This document shows positions 52,437 through 61,638 of a stretch of DNA of 64,000 nt, in pieces. Position numbers and translations under genes: made by a program. Origin of the DNA: Puffinus mauretanicus. Its lineage: Eukaryota > Chordata > Aves > Procellariiformes > Procellariidae. A model generated the notes under the pieces. It did not search any database, was not told where the DNA came from, and was given only the letters and a program-made list of their open reading frames with translations. The stretch's first letter is position 1. Every line of letters starts with the position of its first letter. Location of the stretch: positions 434,001-498,000 of the forward strand of contig JAJKFH010000157.1 in assembly GCA_023333565.1 (NCBI GenBank). The letters are read 5' to 3'.

Positions 52437-52450
52437 CCACCCCTTATTCC
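52437..52450 (-). promoter_or_regulatory. Polypurine tract (plus-strand primer site)
   Basis: Directly upstream of the 3' LTR the viral strand reads GGAATAAGGGGTGG, followed by ATAC and the LTR. A purine run here is the normal primer for plus-strand DNA synthesis in retroviruses. Confidence 0.7.
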
Positions 52451-52882
52451 ATACCATTTACGTCGTGCTTAGGTCTCACATCTTTTTTTGATACATTTCA
52501 ATTAACCACCACTATCTTTCTTTATATATACACACACATATATATATATATGCACGCACAGATATCATTCCCTTGGTCTATGGACTATCCCTCTAAAATG
52601 TCCACTGAGTTCATTTAGTCCATGACTTTGGGCTCCATCTGTCATAACAGTCTTTCAGGGCCAGAAAGATGGTGTGTGGTGTTGGGCTGTTGCATCCTGA
52701 AGCCAGTTCTCATTTCGGTACTGCTGCGCTCGTCCAGTTCTATCATCGTTGCACTTTGCTCGGTTTCATCGGAGTTAGTTCATTCTTCATTAATCTGGGT
52801 GATTTTCACTGCTATACCATTGATAGCAACCATAGAAATAATGATATACAATATCATGTAACAGTTGACATAAAAATTCAGT
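52451..52882 (-). other. Non-coding region between integrase and 3' LTR; no env
   Basis: About 430 bp with stops in all frames and a TA/CA microsatellite at 52523-52552. No envelope, dUTPase or accessory gene is recognisable, and the length is too short for env. This agrees with the env-less ERVL type. Confidence 0.7.
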
Positions 52883-53290
52883 TCATTGTCTAATTTCACC
52901 CAAAATCAAATCCCCTTGAGGTACACACCGGACCTCCCCATCCTTTCGCATCACCCACCAAGTGTACCCAGGTCCTTGAGCAGAAGCAATCCCATGGATG
53001 GGTTTTCCCTTGCCAGAGGCAGGAGTAACCCAGACTGTTTTTCCCAGCATATTCCTTATGTGCATGACAGGGACTTTATCTCCATCTACAGTACGTAAGA
53101 GTCTTGATTGGGCAGGGCCAGCTCGATTGGCAGATCCCCTGGTGTTGACTAACCAGGTGGCTTTTGCTAAATGTGTATCCCAACGCTTGAATGTCCCACC
53201 ACCCATTGCTCTCAGCGTAGTCTTTAGCAGTCCATTGTATCGTTCGATTTTCCCAAGGCTGGTGCATGGTAGGGGATGTGATATACCCAC
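52883..53290 (-). pseudogene. ERVL integrase C-terminal part (frameshifted)
   Basis: This reading carries the third catalytic motif, KIERYNG (Glu near residue 16), then the rest of the core and a C-terminal DNA-binding-like domain ending GDLILGEIRQ at the pol stop. It lies in a different frame from the preceding integrase part because one base is missing around 53255. Only residues after about 13 belong to the protein; the first ones are out-of-frame text. Integrase joins viral ends to host DNA and leaves the 5-bp duplications seen at all copies here. Confidence 0.9.
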
Positions 53291-54774
53291 TCAATGCCAT
53301 GCTCTTTGGCCCAGGTGTCTATGAGGGTGTTTCAGAAATGAGTCCCCTTGTCTGACTCAATTCTTTCTGGGGTGCCATGTCGCCACAGGACTTGCTTTTC
53401 AAGGCCCAGGATGCTGTTCCGGGCGGTGGCATGGGGCACAGGGTACGTTTCTAGCCATCCGGTGGTTGTTTCCACCATGGTGAGCACATAGCACTTACCG
53501 TGGCGGGTTTGTGGGAGTGTGATATAATCAATCTGCCAGGCCTCCCCATATTTATATTTCAACCATCGTCCTCCATACCAAAGAGGCTTTATTCGCTTGA
53601 CTTGTTTGATTGCAGCGCACGTTTCACATTCATGGATAACCTGTGCAATAGCGTCCATGGTTAAGTCCACGCCTCGATCACGAGCCCATCTATATGTTGC
53701 ATCTCTTCCTTGATGGCCTGACGCGTCATGGGCCCACCGAGCTATAAATAATTCACCCTTATGTTGCCAGTCCAGATCCACCTGTGCCACTTCAATCTTA
53801 GCAGCCTGGTCCACCTGCTGGTTATTTTGATGTTCCTCAGTGGCCCAACTCTTGGGTATGTGAGCATCTACGTGACGTACTTTTACAGTCAGGTTCTCTA
53901 CTCGGGCAGCAATATCTTGCCGCAATGCAGCAGCCCAGATGGGTTTACCTCTGCGCTGCCAGTTGTTCTGCTTCCACTGCTGCAACCACCCCCACAGGGT
54001 ATTTGCCACCATCCATGAGTCAGTATAGAGATAAAGTCCTGGCCATTTTTCTCGTTCGGCAATGTCCAAGGCCAGCTGGATGGCTTTCACCTCTGCAAAC
54101 TGGCTCGATTCACCTTCTCCTTCAGCAGTTTCTGCAACTTGGCGTATAGGACTCCATACAGCAGCTTTCCACCTCCGATGCTTTCCCACAAGGCGACAGG
54201 ACCCATCAGTGAACAGGGCATATTGCTTCTTGTTTTCTGGTAGTTTATTATACAGTGGGGCCTCTTCAGCACGTGTCACCTCCTCCTCTGGGGATATGCC
54301 AAAATCTTTGCCTTCTGGCCAGTTCGTGATCACCTCCAAGATTCCCGGGCGACTGGGGTTTCCTTTTTGGGCCCGTTGTGTGATCAGTGCGACCCACTTA
54401 CTCCACGTAGCATCGGTTACATGATGTGTAGAGGGGACCCTCCCTTTGAACATCCAGCCCAGCACCGGCAATCGGGGTGCCAGGAGGAGCTGTGCTTCAG
54501 TACCAACCACTTCCGAAGCAGCTCGAATCCCTTCATATGCTGCCAATGTCTCCTTCTCAGTTGGAGTGTAGCGAGCCTCGGATCCTCTGTATCCCTGACT
54601 CCAGAACCCTAAGGGTCGACCTCGAGTCTCCTCTGGTGCTTTCTGCCAGAGGCTCCAGGTAGGGCCATTCTCCCCGGCTGCGGTGTAGAGCACATTCTTT
54701 ACATCTTGTCCTGCCCGGACTGGCCCAAGGGCTACTGCATGAACTATCTCCTGTTTAATTTGTTCAAAGGCTTG
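53291..54774 (-). pseudogene. ERVL RT connection, RNase H and integrase N-terminal/core part
   Basis: The frame 53332-54693 (453 codons) covers the RT connection (YTPTEKETLAAYEGI near residue 42), RNase H with Asp163 (FTDGS), Glu201 and Asp225 (YTDSW) and Asp295. The integrase zinc finger has His322, His327, Cys356 and Cys359, and the core has Asp389 (QIDY) and Asp448 (SDKGTHF). It ends in a TGA at 53332, where relatives have an Arg codon, a C-to-T change. Upstream it is continuous in frame with protease-RT through a TGA at 54775. All visible catalytic residues in this segment are intact; the damage is the two stops and the later frameshift. Confidence 0.93.
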
Positions 54775-56063
54775 TCATTGCTCAGGGCCCCGTTTGAAGT
54801 CATTCTTCTTCCTGGTCACGTGATAGAGAGGGCTTACAATCTGACTGTAATTTGGAATATGCATTCTCCAAAAACCCACAATGCCTAAGAAAGCTTGTGT
54901 TTCCTTTTTGCTAGTTGGTGGGGACATGGCTGTTATTTTGTTGATCACATCTGTTGGGATCTGACGACGTCCATCTTGCCATTTTATTCCTAAAAACTGG
55001 ATCTCCTGTGCAGGTCCCTTGACCTTACTTTGTTTTATGGCAAAACCAGATTTCAGAAGGATTTGAACTATTTTCTTCCCTTTCTCAAAAACTTCTTCTG
55101 CTGTGTTGCCCCACACGATGATGTCATCAATGTATTGCAGGTGTTCTGGAGCCTCACCCTGTTCCAGTGCGGTGTGGATCAGTCCATGGCAAATAGTAGG
55201 GCTGTGTTTCCACCCCTGGGGCAGTCGGTTCCAGGTGTACTGGACACCCCTCCAAGTGAAAGCAAACTGTGGCCTGTACTCCGCCGCCAAAGGGATTGAG
55301 AAGAAGGCATTAGCAATGTCAATTGTGGCGTACCACTTGGCTGCCTTTGACTCCAGTTCGTATTGAAGTTCTAGCATGTCCGGCACGGCAGCACTCAGTG
55401 GCGGCGTGACTTCGTTCAGGCCACGATAGTCTGCTATTAGTCTCCACTCTCCATTGGACTTTTGCACTGGCCATATGGGACTGTTAAAGGGTGAGCGAGT
55501 CTTGCTGATCACTCCTTGGCTCTCCAGTTGACGAATCAGCTCATGGATGGGAATCAGAGAGTCTCGGTTGGTGCGGTATTGCCGCCGGTGCACTGTTGTG
55601 GTAGCGATTGGTACCTGCTGTTCTTCAACCCTCAGCAACCCCACAACAGAAGGGTCCTCCGAGAGACCGGGCAAGGTGGACAGCTGTTTAACTTCCTCTG
55701 TCTCCAGGGTAGCTATACCAAAAGCCCACCGGTACCCTTTTGGGTCCTTAAAATACCCTCTCCTGAGGTAGTCTATGCCAAGGATGCACGGAGCCTCTGG
55801 GCCAGTCACAATGGGGTGCTTCTGCCACTCATTCCCGGTTAGGCTCACTTCAGCCTCCAATACAGTTAAATCTTGGGATCCCCCTGTCACTCCAGAAATG
55901 CAAATGGGTTCTGCCCCTTTATAGTTTGATGGCATCAGGGTACACTGTGCACCGGTGTCTATGAGAGCCTTATACTCCTGTGGATCTGATGTGCCAGGCC
56001 ATCGAATCCACACAGTCCAGTAAACCCGGTTGTCCCTTTCCTCCACCTGGAGGCAGGGCCCCT
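54775..56063 (-). pseudogene. ERVL protease and reverse transcriptase
   Basis: The 423-codon reading has no ATG start (a GTG at 56044-56046 opens the listed frame), as expected for a pol made by frameshift or readthrough from gag. Retropepsin is marked by LIDTGAQ (catalytic Asp30) and the ILGIDYL flap-side motif (residues 88-94). RT follows, with RLIADYRGLN, the first Asp in TIDIANAFF (Asp243), RLPQGW, and the catalytic YIDD at 305-308. It ends in a TGA at 54775-54777 where the following sequence continues in the same frame; relatives would have Trp. Gag and pol lie in different frames, with gag ending at 56064. Confidence 0.95.
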
Positions 56064-56318
56064 TTAGTTCTGGTCATAGTATCCATCTCTCACTTCTTGC
56101 AAACGTGAGTTAAGAATTTCTTCATCGCAATTACAATCCAAAGTAAGATCAGCCCTTCTACTCTGTCTGGGGAACTGTTCACTGGAAACTGGACCGTCGT
56201 GAGACAGGTTTTTCCTAAAAACTGGAGCAGCATTTTTCCTGGGAGAACCCCCTTGTGTGATTGTTTTTCCTTGCAACTCACGTACACATGCCTCTAAGAT
56301 GAAGGTAGGTTTTCCATC
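56064..56318 (-). pseudogene. ERVL gag C-terminal part after internal stop
   Basis: This segment is in the same frame as the upstream gag reading and separated from it only by a TGA at 56319-56321. It encodes a basic, glycine-rich tail (GKTITQGGSPRKNAAP) and ends YYDQN before the stop at 56064. No Cys-His zinc knuckle is visible, as in foamy-related Gag proteins, where basic motifs can bind nucleic acid instead. Confidence 0.85.
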
Positions 56319-57925
56319 TCACTGCCTCATGTCCTCTCCGTGGTCACACAGGTAAAACCACAGGGTGCCCCGTGGTGTGTACTTTCGATATCCTCTCTCT
56401 TGAGGAGAAAAACGCTGACTCCTAATGGCTGAGGTACTGGTCCGTACAGGTGGAGAATAGGACATACCCTCTTCGAGTTGTTGGACCTTCCGGGACAGCT
56501 TCTCCACAGCCGAGACAAGGGAGGAGGAGATAGTTTCTTCGAAATCCTGAAGTCTGCTAACTAAGACATCCACCATTGGTGCTTCTTCCTCTGCCCAGGA
56601 CAGTACTGCCAACGAACTGGCATACGATGCTGGTGCGCTCCGTACCAACTTCCGCCACATGGGTCGCGTGCACTGGACGTCATCTGGATCTTTGGCCATT
56701 TGTTTGTTGTCCAGGTCACTATAAACCACCTCTAGCACGCCTAGTTCTCTCAGGTACTGGATACCTCTCTCCATAGTGGTCCATTTGCCTAGGCGATATA
56801 TAACATCTTCCTTGAAGGGATACCTTTCCTTCACGCCTGACAGCAGTCGCCTCCAGAGGCTGAGGGCCTGTGTCCCTTTTCCAATTGCTTTGTCAATGCC
56901 CCCTTCCCTAGCAAGGGATCCCAGCTGTTTGGCTTCCTTCCCCTCTAATTCCAGGCTACTGGCCCCATTATCCCAGCATCGGAGCAGCCAGGTAACAATA
57001 TGCTCGCCTGGACGACGGCTGAAATCTTTCCGCATATCTCGCAACTTATTCAGGGATAAGGATTGGGTGGTTTCCGTCTCGTTTATGAGTTCTTCCTCTT
57101 CCCCCTCCCCTCCTCGTGATGGCCCTGTTTTTCCATCATCCTTTTCTAAACGACCTGACTTCCGCTTCAAAGATTTCTTCTTCTGTACAAGGGCGACGGA
57201 TACCAGCGACGGTTGGTCCTCTGGTTCAGCTGTAGTAGCCGTAGCGAGGGTTTGGGTAGCTGCAGTGCCTGTCGCGGGGGTTGGAGTACTTGTAGTGACT
57301 GTTGTCGGGGTTTGAGTGGCTGCAGTGCCTGTTGCACTGGTTGGAGTAACTGCAGTGACTGTTGGCGGAGTTTGAGTAGCTGCAGTGCCTGTTGCGGGGG
57401 TTGAAGTAACTGTAGTGACTGTTGCCGGGGTCTGAGTAGCCATAGTGGTTGTCGTGGGGGTTGAAGTAGCCACAGTGCCTGTTGCAGGAGTTTGAGTAGC
57501 CACAGTGGTTGTCATGCGGGTTGAAGTAGCTACAATGGCTACAGTGCCTGTCGTGGGGGTTTGAGTAGTCACTGTGTCTGCTGCCGGGGTTGATCTCTGG
57601 ACAGTATTCCTGAATAGTTGTTTAACTCTAAACAAGGCCTGAACCACATTCAGAAGACATAGCAATATGATCATGCTTGTTTGAACATCCCAAGGATATT
57701 CAAAATTCTCAGGGAATATTGTGGATGTCTTCATGAAGAGGATAGAAGAAAAAGGAGTTTCTGAAGATATGGAAGGGAAGGTGAACAAGTAGGAGAAAGT
57801 TACGCATCCTGTCTCCCCCCTAAATTCATCCTCTGAGGTGAAGACGTAAAAAGTGTAATTATTAATAGTTTCCAAAAGGTAGCTCCCGAAGAACAGGAAT
57901 GATGGCAGTGCTGAGTACAGGCTCA
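56319..57925 (-). pseudogene. ERVL gag with hydrophobic segment and Thr/Pro repeats
   Basis: The open frame extends 56319-57992 (557 codons), but its first 22 or so codons are translated from the inverted U5 piece, so the true gag start is further in (Met87 or Met107 are options). Seen in order are a hydrophobic stretch (residues 106-120, TSMIILLCLLNVVQALF), a Thr/Pro-rich repeat region (about 141-252), a basic segment (KKKSLKRKSGR, 271-281), an acidic patch and a helical capsid-like region (LRDMRKDFSRRPGEHIVTWL onward). A coiled-coil-like SAVEKLSRKVQQLEEG stretch closes it. It stops at a TGA (56319-56321), where the downstream frame continues. Gag forms the particle shell. Confidence 0.88.
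57237..57572 (-). repeat. 60-bp tandem repeats encoding Thr/Pro-rich Gag segment
   Basis: About five to six imperfect units of 60 bp, each encoding a 20-residue block of the type ATQTPATGTVATSTPTTTT. The units are clean in frame (no stops, length a multiple of three). Strong Thr/Pro/Ala bias with no Cys or aromatics suggests a flexible, possibly O-glycosylatable or spacer segment. Confidence 0.9.
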
Positions 57926-57991
57926 GGGGGTGGGGGGGAGTGAGTGAGCGGCTGCATGGTATTTGACTACCTGCCAGGTTAAACCACGACA
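57926..57991 (+). mobile_element. Inverted U5 fragment at 5' end of ERVL provirus
   Basis: Sixty-six bases at the right edge match the last 66 bases of the LTR but in plus orientation, opposite to the provirus. They end GGTTAAACCACGACA exactly at the target duplication. Compared with the left end of the same element (51915-51980) there are about three differences, all transitions (for example CAGCC versus TAGTC on the same strand). The match ends in the G-run of U5 at about 57925. The two element ends are therefore terminal inverted repeats of about 66 bp. Confidence 0.93.
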
Positions 57992-58353
57992 CCCATGCAG
58001 AAGCAAATTTTCCCTAAAGGGAAAACGGTACATGGATGATCCCCTGCCAGAGCAGTTATACCCTTGAAGGGATTGCAGCCTGTAAAGGACCCACACCAGA
58101 GCACAGGAGTAGAGTGAGAGGGAAGGAGCTGCAGAGAGAAACGGCTACCACCCCATACAATACCAGTTGTCTCACTGAAGGAACTGAGTCTAAACTGCAT
58201 CAAGAACAAGGTGGGAGAAGAGTCTGGAGAAAAGTTGAGCCCTGGAAAGGTGGAGGAGAGGTGTTTTCCCTAAGTGTGTGCTTGGGGTTTTTTTTGGTTT
58301 TGTTTCCCAATATCCTAATCAGTACTCGGATATCTATATTAAATGAAAATAAA

Positions 58354-58776
58354 GCCACCGAGGCGAAGGGCTCCGGAGCGGAGGATCACGCCGGGGGACC
58401 CTTCCTGAAGCGGCAAAACCGCGGCAAAAACCGTGAAGGCAAAAGTGCAGGGAGCGAGAGGGTGCCCCAGCCCCCTCCCCCGAGCCGGAGGAGCGAGCTC
58501 CTGACGAGCGGCAGCTCTGACTCAGCGCGGGCGGGGACAGGAGGGGCGGCGGCCAAACCCCCTCAAGTACAAGAGCAGCCCCAGGGAGCGCGAGCGACCC
58601 GGAGCGCGGCGAACAGGGCGGGCAAACAGGGCATGGCACGTCAGAAGGGCGTGGTGCGGCAGTTTGCGCGGCAGTTTGCGCCGGCAGGGCGTGCGAGCAG
58701 GGCGCAGCCCCCACCCTCCAGGCTCCAGAGGCCAGCTCAACTCGTGGTCGTCACCCTCCCAGAAGAGGACCTGGCC
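58354..58776 (+). promoter_or_regulatory. CR1 5' UTR (GC-rich, probable internal promoter region)
   Basis: The 423 bp before the ORF1 start are GC-rich with many CpGs and are shared with the CR1 at 42669. An open frame runs through it from 58036, but this includes host LTR sequence and is not considered coding. Full-length LINEs carry their promoter here; no specific element is recognisable. Confidence 0.55.
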
Positions 58777-59055
58777 ATGGTATCCACTCGGCCGAAAGCC
58801 ATCGCCAGGATAAACGTGGCGACCCAGACGGAGCCCCTACGCAAACATACATCTGTCCAGGTCTCCGGCTGCAGGGAGTGCCTGAGGCTGTCCCTTGTGC
58901 AGGAGGGCAGCAGAAACGACGCCTGTGTGCGCTGTGACCAGGTGGATGATCTGCTCAGCCTGGTGGCAGAGCTGAAGGAGGAGGTGGAGAGGCTAAGGAG
59001 TATCAGGGAGTGCGAGAGGGAGATAGATTGGTGGAGCCACACCCTACCGTCCCTG
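58777..59055 (+). pseudogene. CR1 ORF1, N-terminal part
   Basis: ATG at 58777 begins MVSTRPKAIARINVATQTEP. A Cys-rich finger-like stretch follows (GCRECLRLSLVQ...CVRC, around residues 37-60), then a predicted coiled coil (VDDLLSLVAELKEEVERLRS, around 62-81). This matches the usual layout of CR1 ORF1: metal-binding N-terminus, coiled coil for self-association, then esterase. The frame is lost at about 59055-59080 by one indel; the downstream part lies in another frame. The start was chosen because the other CR1 has the same MVSTxxKA start. Confidence 0.85.
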
Positions 59056-59869
59056 AGGCAAGGGCAGCACACAGGAGGCTCCGCAAGAAGCGGAGGAACC
59101 CCTGCCCTCTTGCCGCCAGGCAGAAGGAGGAGACCCAGGCGACGGAGGGGAATGGACACAGGTCCCTGCTCGGGGTGCCAGGCGAACCCCTGCCCGGCCT
59201 CCCTCACCTCAACCTTCCCAGTTGCCCCTACACAACAGATATGGGGCTCTGGAACCTGAGGGGCAGACGAACGAGGATGAAGATGAAGGCCCATCCAGGG
59301 GGTTGCCCGAGGCGAGGCAGCCAGCCCCACAAATTACGACTGCCTCTGCTAAGAAAAAAAGGAGGGTAATTGTCATTGGGGATTCCCTTCTGAGGGAGAC
59401 GGAGGGCCCAATTTGTCGGCCAGACCCATCCCACAGGGAAGTCTGCTGCCTCCCTGGGGCCCGGGTTAAGGACATTACTAGGAAGCTCCCTGGTCTCGTG
59501 CAGGCCTCCGATTACTGCCCGCTACTGGTTATACAGGCTGGCAGTGAGGAGGTTGCTGAGAGAAGTCCCGAAGGGATCAAAAGGGACTTCAGGGCGCTGG
59601 GGCGACTGGTGGGAGGATCGGGAGCACAGGTAGTGTTTTCCTCGATCCCTTCAGTGGCAGGGAGGAACACTGAAGGGAACAGGAAAACTCATTGGATCAA
59701 CACGTGGCTTAGGGGCTGGTGCCTTCGGCAGAATTTTGGCTTCTTTGACCACGGGGAGGTTTACACAGCACCGCGCCTGCTGGGGACAGACGGAGTTCAG
59801 CTGTCTCACAGGGGGAAAAGGATTCTTGCATATGAGTTGGCGGGGCTCATCGAGAGGGCTTTAAACTAG
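59056..59869 (+). pseudogene. CR1 ORF1, SGNH-esterase part (frameshifted from N-terminus)
   Basis: In the frame that ends at 59869 the linker is rich in Pro, Glu and Asp. The SGNH block I motif VIVIGDSLLR (Ser nucleophile) begins near 59366, and blocks with LVIQAG and VVFSSIPS follow. The C-terminal block reads DGVQLS, whereas the family has His in the place of Gln (DGxHLS); the catalytic His is therefore changed. ORF1 esterases of CR1 are thought to act on lipids or membranes. This copy would be broken by the frameshift and the His change. Confidence 0.85.
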
Positions 59870-59931
59870 ATTCGAAGGGGGAAGGGGATAAAACCAAGCT
59901 CACTAGAGAAGAGCCTAGGGGCGGCACGCCA

Positions 59932-60132
59932 ATGTCGGGGGAGAAATCGGCAGCCCAGCTCAAGTGCCTCTATACCAATGCACGCAGCATGGGCGGCAAA
60001 CAGGAGGAGCTGGAAGCCATTGTGCAGCGGGGTAGCTGTGACTTAGTCGCCATCACGGAAACATGGTGGGATGAGTGTCACGACTGGAGTGCTGCAATGG
60101 ATGGCTATAAGCTCTTCAGAAGGGACAGGTGA
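59932..60132 (+). pseudogene. CR1 ORF2 start, endonuclease N-terminus, ends at premature stop
   Basis: ATG at 59932, 62 bp after the ORF1 stop, opens an apurinic-endonuclease-like domain with YTNARSM (Asn) and AITETWWDE (Glu), the first two metal/catalytic motifs. The frame is closed by TGA at 60130-60132 after FRRDR, while the next codons read on in the same frame (GRRGGGVALYVRE). The change is a single in-frame stop, most simply from an Arg or Gln codon by C-to-T. Confidence 0.92.
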
Positions 60133-61638
60133 GGAAGGAGAGGCGGTGGGGTAGCCCTGTATGTCAGGGAGTGCTTTGACTGTCTAGAGCTCAATGGTAG
60201 TGATGACGAGGTCGAGTGCTTGTGGGTAAGGATGAGGGGGAAGGCCAACAAGGCAGATATCCTGCTGGGAGTCTGTTATAGACCACCTAGCCAGGATGAG
60301 GAGGCAGACAAAATATTCTACAAGAGGCTGGCAGAAGTCTCCCAGTCGCTAGCCCTTATTCTCGTGGGGGACTTCAACTTTCCGGACGTCTGCTGGCAGT
60401 ACCACACGGCAGAGAGGAAACAGTCGAGGAGGTTCCTGGAGTGTGTGGAGGATAACTTCCTGACGCAGCTGGTAAGCGAGCCCACCAGGGGAGGTGCCTC
60501 GCTTGACCTGCTGTTTACTAACAGAGAAGGACTGATGGGAGATGTGGTGGTCGGAGGCCGGCTTGGGCTTAGCGACCATGAAATGGTAGAATTCTCGATA
60601 CTTGGTGAAGTAAAGAGGGGGGGCAGCAAAACTGCTACCATGGACTTCCGGAGGGCGGACTTTGGCCTGCTCAGGACGCTGGTCGAGAGGGTCCCTTGGG
60701 AGACAGTCCTGAAGGGCAAAGGGGTCCAGGAAGGCTGGACGTTCTTCAAGAAGGAAGTCTTAAAGGCGCAGGAGCGGGCTGTCCCCATGTGCCGTAAGAA
60801 GAACGGGCGGGGAAGGCGACCGGCCTGGCTGAACGGGGAGCTCTGGCTGGGACTCAGGAAAAAAAGGAGAGTTTATCACCTTTGGAAGAAGGGGCAGGCA
60901 AGTCAAGAAGAGTACAGGGATCTCATTAGGTCATGCAGAGAGGAAATTAGAAAGGCAAAAGCCCGGCTAGAACTCAACCTGGCCACTGTCGTGAGAGACA
61001 ACAAAAAATGCTTTTACAAGTATATTAATGACAAAAGGAGAGCCAAGGAGAATCTCCATCCTCTATTGGATGCGGGGGGGAACGTTGCCACCAGGGATGA
61101 GGATAAGGCTGAGGTACTCAACGCCTTCTTTGCCTCAGTCTTTAGTAGTCAGAGTGGTTATCCTCAGGGTACTCAGCCCCCTGAGCTGGAAGACAAGGAC
61201 GACGAGCAGGATAGACCCCCCATAATCCAAGAGGAAGAAGTTAATGACCTGCTATGCCATGTGGATACTCACAAGTCCATGGGGCCGGATGGGATCCACC
61301 CGAGGGTACTGAGGGAGCTGGCGGAGGAGCTTGCCGAGCCACTCTCCATCATTTACCAGCAGTCCTGGTTAACTGGGGAGGTCCCGGATGACTGGAGGCT
61401 CGCCAATGTGACGCCCATCTATAAGAAGGGCCGGAAGGAGGATCCGGGGAACTACAGGCCGGTCAGCCTGACCTCGGTGCCGGGGAAGATTATGGAGCGG
61501 TTTGTTTTGAGGGCGCTCACGAGCCATGTCTGGGACAACCAGGGGATCAGGCCCAGCCAGCACGGGTTCATGGAAGGCAGGTCCTGCTTGACCAACCTGA
61601 TCTCCTTCTATGACCAGGTGACCCGCCTTAGTGGATGA
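60133..61638 (+). pseudogene. CR1 ORF2, rest of endonuclease and first half of RT
   Basis: The same frame as the start continues. LLGVCYRPPS, LVGDFNFPD (Asp/Asn) and LGLSDHEMV (Ser-Asp-His) complete the endonuclease. RT starts with SMGPDGIHPRVL, then NVTPIYKKGRKEDPGNYRPVSL and SQHGFMEGRSCLTNL. It ends at TGA 61636-61638 because one extra base in GCCTTAGTGG (about 61628) shifts the frame. The protein nicks target DNA and copies LINE RNA. No other stop interrupts this 500-codon stretch. Confidence 0.95.

Larger units (their letters stand above)
51915..57991 (-). mobile_element. ERVL-type provirus with inverted U5 fragment in place of 5' LTR
   Basis: A 6077-bp provirus on the minus strand, framed by CCCAT duplications. 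In viral order from the right: an inverted piece of U5 (57991-57926), a gag leader and gag, protease-RT, RNase H-integrase, a short non-coding region without env, a purine-rich tract and a normal 3' LTR (52432-51915). The 5' LTR and primer-binding site are absent. Gag has one in-frame stop. Pol has two stops and one frameshift. The low number of lesions and the close match of its LTR to LTRs A and B suggest a fairly recent insertion. ERVL elements are related to foamy viruses and normally lack env. Confidence 0.93.

Noticed and set aside
52451..52882. Possible env or dUTPase between integrase and 3' LTR
   Set aside because: Too short, stops in all frames, no motif; ERVL is expected to be env-less.
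58036..58776. Open frame continuing upstream of CR1 ORF1 (407-codon frame)
   Set aside because: Its first 318 bases are host LTR sequence and the rest is CR1 5' UTR. The shared start of the two CR1 copies is the ATG at 58777.
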